From positions 15,908,457-15,972,456 of the forward strand of contig CM040442.1 in NCBI GenBank assembly GCA_022749755.1: 64,000 nucleotides of DNA. The letters run 5' to 3'. Source of the stretch: Azadirachta indica (Eukaryota; Streptophyta; Magnoliopsida; Sapindales; Meliaceae). Both the position numbers and the translations under genes were made by a program. Numbering within the stretch: position 1 is the stretch's first letter; each line of letters opens with the position of its first letter. Shown one piece after another: positions 56,560-64,000 of the stretch. The notes beneath the pieces were generated by a model, which saw only the letters and a list, made by a program, of their open reading frames with translations, ran no database searches and was not told the DNA's origin.

Positions 56560-57850
56560 CCTTATTTTTGGTCATTGTCATTGCTGCTTGGTGGTAGAGG
56601 AAATGGTGGGAATAGGTGATCAAGATGATTTGAAAATTTCAAAAATACTAAAAGTCTTACGTTGTAGTTCGTGCTTGATGGTACATTCCAAGCATGTACA
56701 AATCCGCTTAGAATTAATGCAACGCAAATTGTCTCTATTGAATGTCAAAGAGTCTCGCTTCATTGCACATTGTTTTTTGTTGAATGTCAACTAGAATCTC
56801 TTTGTTGGAATTTCTTTTTCCTGATATAGAGGTGCTAGCTTGTTGCTCATGCAGTTAAGGAAGAGGAGGATTAGGGAATTGAGAACCTTCTCTTCATTCT
56901 TAAAGTGCAACACAGTAGCGAGCTGAAATAGTTCCATATGGTCCCTATTCAGAGGCGTCTCATTAACCTTCGAGGTTGTGGCACTTAAGCATCTTAATAA
57001 ACAATAAACCCCAACCCTGATGGCACATGAAGACCACATTCCCATAAATCATATTTCTTAATTACTTTATGGTTTATCTTTGTGGCGGGTTGTAAGGTAG
57101 GGTTATTGTCGTCAATCCGTAGACCCATTTTATGACATAGATTCATGATCAAGCATGGGTTAGTGTGGCCACCTGTGGTTTTTGCTTCAACAATCTGAAT
57201 CAAACTATCTTGAATACTCTTGCAACATCAATCAACTGTTCCTTACATATGCAGTAAAGTAATATAACTCATGTTGATGCCTTGTTGACATCATATTAGC
57301 GCAAATAAACTCATACCATGCTTTAGCATACTAGTTTATTTGTTTTTAGGAATAAACAAGCAATGTCTTCCTCAGTTTTGCTTGACGTCCACTGTGTGCC
57401 TGGGACACACATTTTTTTCGATGATAGCACTGTAATCTAACTCCTCTCTCAGATATTCCTCATATTAATCATCAACATAGGCAATGGAAGTTAAAGCATA
57501 AGTTCGGTCGATGTCCTTGGGAACGAATGAAACCAATTTTCCCCTCATAAAAACTTTGTTGTCTTCTCTCTATATATATACATTGGCATAGAATTCCCTC
57601 ACAACTTTTACAAAAGCTCGTTCCAGTTTCCTAGTAAACTTTGTCTAATTTTAGCATGAATGAACTCCAAAAATTTACCATTCAGTGACTTTTCTTATTT
57701 TTCGTTAAACTCTACTCATAATTATGCTTTTATTGTTCTCTACAAAACTTAAGTATTTATGCTCCGCTTCCAAAGACACAATTCATCCGTTGTCAAAATG
57801 TGCTGCTACCTAGAACTACTCCCTGTTTTCTTCTTAGGTGCCACATGGCC
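56560..57850 (-). pseudogene. Athila-3 env-position ORF (plant transposon domain)
   Basis: Minus-strand wording NKVFMRGKLVSFVPKDIDRT near 57480-57550 and EAKTTGGHTNPCLIMNLCHK at about 57120-57190 matches, by recall, the domain annotated 'putative plant transposon protein' found after pol in Athila/Calypso-type elements. The blocks 56994-57203 and 56791-57045 are in different frames. I see no signal peptide or transmembrane segment, so an envelope role is not supported by this copy. Confidence 0.6.
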
Positions 57851-59200
57851 TAAATATTTCTACCTTGGCAATTTAACAAGCATTTGATAGGCACTCTTAA
57901 AAAAAAAAAAGTCCCAAAAATTAACAAGAAGAACTCTTCTCTAAAACTCCACTCACTTCACAAACTTCCCCAAAGTGTTTCCCAATGCCTAAGCTAAAAA
58001 AAAATTCTCGAGAGAAAGTCTCTCAAACGTTTTGTCAAATACATAGTAGTCATTATTCAAATACTACCCAATCACCTCGTGAATAAAACTTTTTAAGCGC
58101 AAACAATTCTCCAATCTACTCCTAACTATTTCAACTCTAAATCCCCAATTCAATTGTACAATTCAAATCCTCCATAACAATGTCCAAAACACAATTCCAC
58201 CACAAATCGAAAAACTACCCAACTTCAATTATTACTTCAAACAAAATAACATTTCTAGTTTTCTAATTAACACATTGGACAAGTGTTGATGGAGCATGTT
58301 CAAATTCTTTCAAATTGTTCTTCAAGAATTAAGAGTTAAGCAGGATTTTTCCAAAGTCAAACTTTTAGATTTTAGAGATTGATGATGAAGTGAGAAAAGA
58401 TGTAGGGAGTTAGTTTATAGTAAAAATGAGAAGTTTTGGCAAAAAAGAATGTGAAGTTGGAGCATTTCTTGTGAGAAAAAGAAGAGGAAATTTGGGTTTT
58501 CGTTTGCTAAGTAAGGAAAGGAAAGAAGAAAAAGAAGAAAATAGAATAGTTCTTTTTCTTTTTTTTTTTAAACATATAAATATACATATATATATACAAT
58601 TATAAATATGTATATGCATAATATATATATATATATATATTTAAAACAATAAAAGGCAAACTCGCAAGCCATTCTCTCGGCCCCGAGGGACCTGATGCCT
58701 ATTTTGTTGGGCACTAAGGGTGCCCGTGATAAAGCTTGCACAAGGGCACGTGCGCTGTAGCCTTAACCTCAGAACGGCCTTAGTTGGCTTTACTTGGTGC
58801 TGCGGAGGGGTGCGCGCACTCCAGTCAATCTAGAAAATTAAGGGGGCTGCGATGCTCAAGGGGCTACAAGGCGCACGCACGTTCCACTCATTTTGGTGCT
58901 TCTCCTAGCTCAAAACAATTTCCTTGCTTCATGTTTTAGTCCTCAAACTAAAAATTCAACCCGATTTGTATCTTTAAACTTCGACACATTTTTTCTCATA
59001 CCTGAAAAGAAATTCACACCAACACAAAAAAAATAAATAAATACAAACATATACAAACAGAACAAAGCTTCAATTAAACAAAGTTTTAAAGAAAGAAATC
59101 CTAAGTTGCCTCCCAAGAAGTGCTTGGTTTAACATCTCTAGCTGGACTTGACCATTGATTTGATCAATCGAGTTCTCAAGAGTGGCATAATCAACACAAT
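57851..59200 (-). other. Athila-3 spacer between pol and env-position ORF
   Basis: Mostly low complexity: an AT dinucleotide run near 58580-58642 and a purine-rich stretch (58480-58560). A GC-rich patch (58675-58885) has GTGCGCGCACTCC and GGCGCACGCACG words similar to those in the LTRs. No gene. Confidence 0.6.
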
Positions 59201-60316
59201 CTATTCTTCTCCAACAAAATAACGTTTAAATCTCTGGCTATTAACACAGAATAATCTCCTATCATCTCTTTGTAATTCTACGCTGCCAAACGGAAGCACT
59301 TGGTTAATTTTGAACAGACCTGACCATCTTGATTTTAGATTTCCTAGAAAAAGCTTCAATCTCGAATTAAATAAGAGTACTTGCTCCCCCATTTGAACTC
59401 TCGTTAAACAAGTTGTTGTCACGCCATCCTTTCATTTGCTCCTTGTATAATCGAGCACTTCCATAAACTTGATTACGGAATTCCTCCAATTTATTGAGTT
59501 GGAGAAGCCTTTGCTCACCAAAAGCTTTCAAATTAAAGTTCATCTTCTTGATAGCACAATATGCCCTATGTTCCAACTCAGCCGGTAAGTGAAATGCTAT
59601 CCTAAACATCAATGGATAAGGAGACATTCTAATTGGGGTTTTGAAAGTTGTCCAGTACGCCTATAATGCATCATCATTAAGCTTTATTGACCAATCCTTC
59701 TAGTTAGTTTGAACCATCCTCTCAAGAATTTGCTTGATTTCTTGGCTAGAGATTTTTGCTTGGCCATTAGTTTAGGGGTGATACGCAAGAGCTACCTTGT
59801 GCCTAGCTCTATACTTACCAAGAAGAGTATTAAACAAGTTGTTACAAAAGTAAGTCCCATCATCACTACTTATGGCCTTGGATATGAAACCGAATGAAAA
59901 TATTCCGCTGTAAAACTTCACCACAACTTTAGCATCATTTGTTGGGGTGGCTATAGCTTCCATGCACTTGGAAACATAATCAACCGCTAAAATAACCCAA
60001 TAAAGAAAGGAATGGCCCTATGAAGTCAACCCCCATACATAAAATAGCTCAACTTTAACAAAGATGATCAAAGGCAATTCATGACGCTTCTAAATATTTC
60101 TACCCACTAACAATAGCCATAAGTCTTCTCATACTCATAATGGCCATTAAAAATTGGATTGTAAAACTTTTGCAACTGTTCTATTTGGTCCCAAATGCCC
60201 TCTATAGGGTGGTGAGTAGCAGTGGTGGAGAATACTTTGGACTTCCTTTTCAGTGATACACCTTTTGAAAACTCAATCAGTGCAACTCTTGGATAAAATT
60301 GGGTCATTCTATACAC
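59201..60316 (-). pseudogene. Athila-3 integrase
   Basis: The block 59772-59963 is the core, with EAIATPTNDAKVVVKF, AISSDDGTYFCNNLFNTLLG and HKVALAYHP; a catalytic aspartate (SSDDG) is kept. The blocks 59367-59627 (HLPAELEHRAYCAIKKMNF) and 59201-59422 (EQVLLFNSRLKLFLGNLKSR, WSGLFKINQV) are the C-terminal part. The block 60107-60316 covers the zinc-binding end. Frames are broken between blocks. Confidence 0.87.
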
Positions 60317-62020
60317 ATAACTCTTGGCTTCATGGAGAAGCTTTTTTGTTCTACATAGCTTGACAAGTTTGGTGGCGACACATTACAAGCAAAGAAATTT
60401 ATATAATCTATATACCAAGGAGCCTTATTTTCCATGCTAAAGAAATGCTCATCCGGGAAAATTTCTCAAATATAATCACTGCTGCCTTTATTCTCTGCTA
60501 AATCTAGCTAAGAAAGATGGTCTATTACCACACTCTCGCTTCCCTTCTTATTCTAGATCTCCAAATCAAACTCTTGCAATAAAATGACTCATCAAATCAA
60601 CTGTGGCTTAACACCCTTTTATGCAAACAAGTATCTAATGACAGTATGCCTTTGATATGAGCAAAACTTATCACATGCAAACAATACTGCCAACATCTCA
60701 TTTTCTGTAATGTGTAGCTCTGTTATGCCTCTTTCAAAGTATTGCTAGAATAATAAATGACCTAAAAAATATTGTCTCCCCTCTGCCCCAACTCAGTCCC
60801 TATTGCATAATCACTTGCATTAGACATGACTTCAAATGGCTCTTCCCAATCCGAAACAACCATGATTGCAATTGATCTCCTTGGTAACTTCAAATGCTGC
60901 TAAATAAGCTTCATCAAACACAAACGGGGCATCCTTTTCCAACAAATTACATAACGGCTTGACTATTATTGAGAAATCTTTAATGAGCCATCAATAAAAA
61001 CCGACATAACCTAAAAAACTCTGAATAACTTTAACATTGGTTGAAAGAGGGAGCTTTTCAATGGTATCTATCTTCACCTATCAACTTTAAACCCCTTTCG
61101 TGACACCCAATGTCCATGAACAATGCCTTCTTTTACCATAAAATGGTATTTTTCCCAATTCAACACCAAGTTCTTTTCTTCACACTGTGCTAACACAAGA
61201 GATAACTTGTATAGGCAATGATCTAATGATGTCCCAAACACTAAAAATTGTCCATAAACACCTTCATAATATCTTCCACCATGCTCAAAAAATTGCAATC
61301 ATGCAAGTAAGAGCATTATATAACCTAAATGGCATATGATGAAAATCAAAATGTACCATATGGACATGTAAAAGTGGTTTCTCTTGATCTTCTTGTGTTA
61401 TAACTATCTTATTGTAGCTTGAATAATTATCCAAGAAACAATAGTACTCAAATCCAGCAAGGCGATCAAGCATTAGGTCAATGAATGATAGAGGAAAATG
61501 ATCCTTCCAAGTTGCTGTATTCAGCTTCCAATAGTCATTACATACTCTCTACGCCATGACTATCCCTAAACGAATGAGCTCATTTTTGTCATTTTGTCGA
61601 CGCCACTTGCACTGTGCTCACCCATGAGCTATCTGATGTAGCATAAATGATACCAGCAATAAGAAACTTCAAAACCTCTGCACAAACAACTTCTTTCATA
61701 ACCAAATTAAGCCTCCTCTGGTGCTCAATAAGTGACTTATAATTTTCTTCCATTAAAATTTTATACAAGCAAATGAAAGGGCTAATGCCCTTAATGTCAA
61801 AGATTAACCAACCAAAGCGAAATTATGTCTTGTCAATACCTCTAACAATGTCCCTTTTTCCTCTTGACTTAAGTTAGTTGACATGATAACTGAAAAAGTA
61901 GAGTCTTCACCCAAAAAAGAATATTGTAACAGCAATTGTTTCAAAACAATCTCATCATGAGTAGTCACTAGGGGTCGTACAATCTCTTTTAAATCAGTCT
62001 CAACATCATTCAATTCAAGC
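60317..62020 (-). pseudogene. Athila-3 reverse transcriptase and RNase H
   Basis: RT wording: 61804-62013 is the lead-in, 61285-61473 has GFEYYCFLDNYSSYNKIVI and HHMPFRLYNALTCMIAIF, and 61074-61298 has DHCLYKLSLVLAQCEEKNLV and WEKYHFMVKEGIVHGHWVS. The active-site motif just before it reads FMDN (minus strand, near 61250), so the second aspartate is lost. RNase H and connection (about 60350-61070) are heavily degraded. Confidence 0.85.
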
Positions 62021-62900
62021 TCACAAATACCATTACAATTACTATATCAACTAGCAAGGCTTCTAAAGCATAAACATCATCAATGATACCCTGTGGATAA
62101 GTGAGTGAACAATTTGCCATTTACAATGAAATGGTCGTCGTCTTGACTTTACCAAGGCTAATTTTCAAAAAACGGAAAGTGGCAAGAGATTAATGCTCTT
62201 TTAACCATCGACCTCTTATTAGAACATTGATAATTATTAGAGGTCATCCCCTCTAACGATAACTATGCTTCCTCTACAATCTTTGACGGTAAAGTACCCC
62301 TTACAATTACATCCATAATGGTTCTTGTCTGACCATTTAGCCCTTGTAAAATAACTGAATTTGAAACCAATCTTGATACTCGTATTGTGGACATTTCTGA
62401 ATCAAGTCCTTAAATCTTTCCCATGATTTATAAAGGGGCTCAAAATCTCACCCCTCAGCTGGGATATCTTTCTAAGCATGCTTCTACATGTTGATACTTC
62501 CAGGACATAAACATTGTAACCAGCCTTTAGCCTTGTCCCGTAGAGAGAATGGAACAACCTCATCAACATTATGCCGTAATCATCCTAATTCATCTTCATA
62601 GTATTGCCATAGCCTAGTGAACATTGGGATCCTCGTGAGATAAACCTCTATATTGGTTTGTTGGACCGTGTTGATAAGTGCGTTCTTTGCATTCACTATT
62701 TAACAGCGAATACCCAAGTAGTTGTCATTGACCATTGGTCTCAAATAATCCAAAGAGTTCGTAGTTGTTGTTGTTGTTGTGGTGACGGGTTTCCATTTCT
62801 TTCGTCTGCCACGATTCTATAATGATTCCTTCTTTCTTTTCTTAATTTACAAAGAGTCTATTCAATTTCAAGGTCAAAAGCAATGACTTATGTGCTTGTC
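62021..62900 (-). pseudogene. Athila-3 gag and protease remnant
   Basis: The minus strand shows YLRPMVNDNYLGIR, NVDEVVPFSLRDKAKGWLQ and YKSWERFKDLIQKCPQYEYQ (gag core, about 62380-62760). Protease-end wording GKVKTTTISL and GIIDDVYALEALL follows (about 62050-62160). The stretch between, normally a zinc knuckle and the first half of protease, is largely missing, so this copy carries an internal deletion. Confidence 0.75.
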
Positions 62901-63035
62901 GCCCTTGGCACGCACCTACAGAAGTTCAAAATAAAAAAAATAAACAAAACAAAAATAAACGTCTAAATTAAAATTAAAAAATGCAATTACAAAATTAGTG
63001 AAACTCAAAAATTCTCAGTCTCCAACAACCCGCTA
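62901..63035 (-). other. Athila-3 leader and decayed primer site
   Basis: AT-rich leader. The minus strand of 63018-63034 (AGCGGGTTGTTGGAGA) sits where the Athila primer site (TGGCGCCGTTGCCGGGGA type) should be and matches it only loosely. Confidence 0.5.
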
Positions 63036-63773
63036 GAATATTGGGTTGTATAAGTACTATAATGATAAAAAAGGTTTTCATGCCCACAAGAACTAAGTTT
63101 TTTGCATTTGTAAACCTAATATTGCAATTATGGGAAAACTATATTTTCAATGCTTTTGTAGAATTTGATATGGAAGTAGTCCTAAGATCTCATTTAATTA
63201 ACAATGAAATAGAAATTGAAGCTAATAGAATTATGGTAAAATAAGAAACTATTTTAATTAACAATAAAATAAAAATAAAAATTGAAGCTAATAGAGTGAG
63301 TGTATGGAACCTAACCTTCGCCATGTCTATCTTAATTTGGGAATTTGCAATGCTTTCATTTTCAATAGACTAATCACATGTTCTATTTGACCTCGTTCCC
63401 TCTCCTAAGTGCTAAAGTAAGTCCTTTTTATAGTTAACTCAATCGATAACCTTATCTGACTAAATTATTAGTCTAACATGTTATTAACTCGTAAAGAATC
63501 ACTCATCTCACACTTACTGGATTCCACAATATTAATATAATTATCTAGTTACTAAGGTCCCTTCGGACTTTCAATATGCTAAATTGTATTTTCTGAATCT
63601 CATGAACAAATTTAACCATCCGTGGTACTCATTCATGATTAACCAAATAATTCATCAAGCAACAAATTATTAGCATTAAATGCAAGAAAACACAACTGAC
63701 TAAAAACTAATAATATTTACAAATTCCAAAATTAATCAAAATATGATTTAGTTGGGTTACATGAAAATCCTAG
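63036..63773 (-). repeat. Athila-3 5' LTR, incomplete in this window
   Basis: It aligns with 53664 to about 54415 of the 3' LTR (shared TATAATGATAAAAAAGG, TAATCACA/GTTCTA, ACTCGTAAAGAATCACT-like words), then stops abruptly at TCCTAG (63773). A direct duplication of about 60 bp is present near 63190-63300 (AATTGAAGCTAATAG twice). Confidence 0.8.
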
Positions 63774-64000
63774 TGTTGATACACAAACATCAATAATGGG
63801 CCCAAGCCCAAAACTATGTCATTTTACTAGGCAATCTATACAAAAGCACAAGTGGACCCGAGACACTCTTTAGGACACAAATTATAAGTTATGATATGAA
63901 AAGTTAAAGTAGTCCAAAGTCTTACTCAAATCAATACAATATCTTAGGCTTAACCTACTTAAAAGGTACGTAAACCCAAAAGATCTGTCATATGATTAGG
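63774..64000. mobile_element. Probable start of another LTR inserted in the Athila-3 LTR
   Basis: Homology to the Athila-3 LTR breaks exactly where TGTTGATACACAAAC begins, an LTR-like TG start. The sequence then contains ATGGGCCCAAGCCCA. If it is an insertion, CCTAG (63769-63773) should be its target duplication and recur beyond the window. The type is unknown. Confidence 0.4.

Larger units (their letters stand above)
53664..63773 (-). mobile_element. Athila-3: Athila-type element with RT, integrase and env-position ORF
   Basis: Minus strand. The 3' LTR is 53664-55017, the purine tract 55018-55032, an env-position ORF about 56560-57850, integrase 59201 to about 60300, RNase H/RT about 60350-61500, then a short protease/gag remnant (61800-62850), a decayed primer site near 63020 and the 5' LTR from about 63036. 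The 5' LTR is interrupted at 63774. All reading frames are broken. The RT active site reads FMDN instead of YxDD. Confidence 0.87.

Overview
This is a gene-poor, AT-rich stretch of a plant nuclear genome. It is most likely a eudicot: the repeats are CRM-like chromovirus, Athila and Tnt1/Tork-like copia LTR retrotransposons, a Mutator-like element (MULE) with introns, and a Tourist-like MITE. The species cannot be told from the sequence. I found no intact host gene, tRNA or rRNA gene, and no bacterial or organellar segment. Nearly all coding signal is transposon polyprotein broken by stops and frameshifts.

Layout. (1) 155-14214 is a minus-strand Ty3/gypsy element (here 'Ty3-C'). A related minus-strand element ('Ty3-A', 1630-8962) sits inside its integrase and is flanked by the 5-bp target duplication TCCTC. 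Both look like the CRM clade. In both, the polyprotein reading frame runs through the polypurine tract into the 3' LTR. (2) 14218-20035 holds a MITE remnant, a 46-bp minisatellite (15281-15860), a solo LTR of the Ty3-C family (16615-17396), CTG-rich low-complexity DNA and unassigned AT-rich DNA. (3) 20036-27600 is a plus-strand Athila-type element ('Athila-1') with gag and protease but no reverse transcriptase, RNase H or integrase. (4) 28455-51663 carries the scattered, minus-strand, intron-containing remains of one old gene. A MULE (30258-35796, 10-bp target duplication) lies in one of its introns. A Tourist-like MITE (35990-36590) and a second pol-less Athila ('Athila-2', 36657-50700, duplication AATAC) lie in one of its exons. 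Athila-2 itself holds two solo LTRs and a young copia element ('Copia-1', 43995-49494, duplication CATAT). (5) 53664-63773 is a minus-strand Athila with degenerate gag, RT, integrase and an env-position ORF ('Athila-3'). Its 5' LTR is cut at 63774 by what looks like the start of another LTR.

The nesting gives an order of events: old gene, then MULE, MITE and Athila-2 insertions, then solo LTRs and Copia-1 inside Athila-2; separately Ty3-C, then Ty3-A. Copia-1 is the youngest (about 97% identity between its LTRs by hand count). Nothing here looks like a functional new system. The points most worth following are the exploded gene, the pol-less Athila pair, the MULE with a large palindrome and tRNA-like motif near its end, and the coding LTRs. 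All alignments were done by eye, so identity figures and domain limits are approximate.
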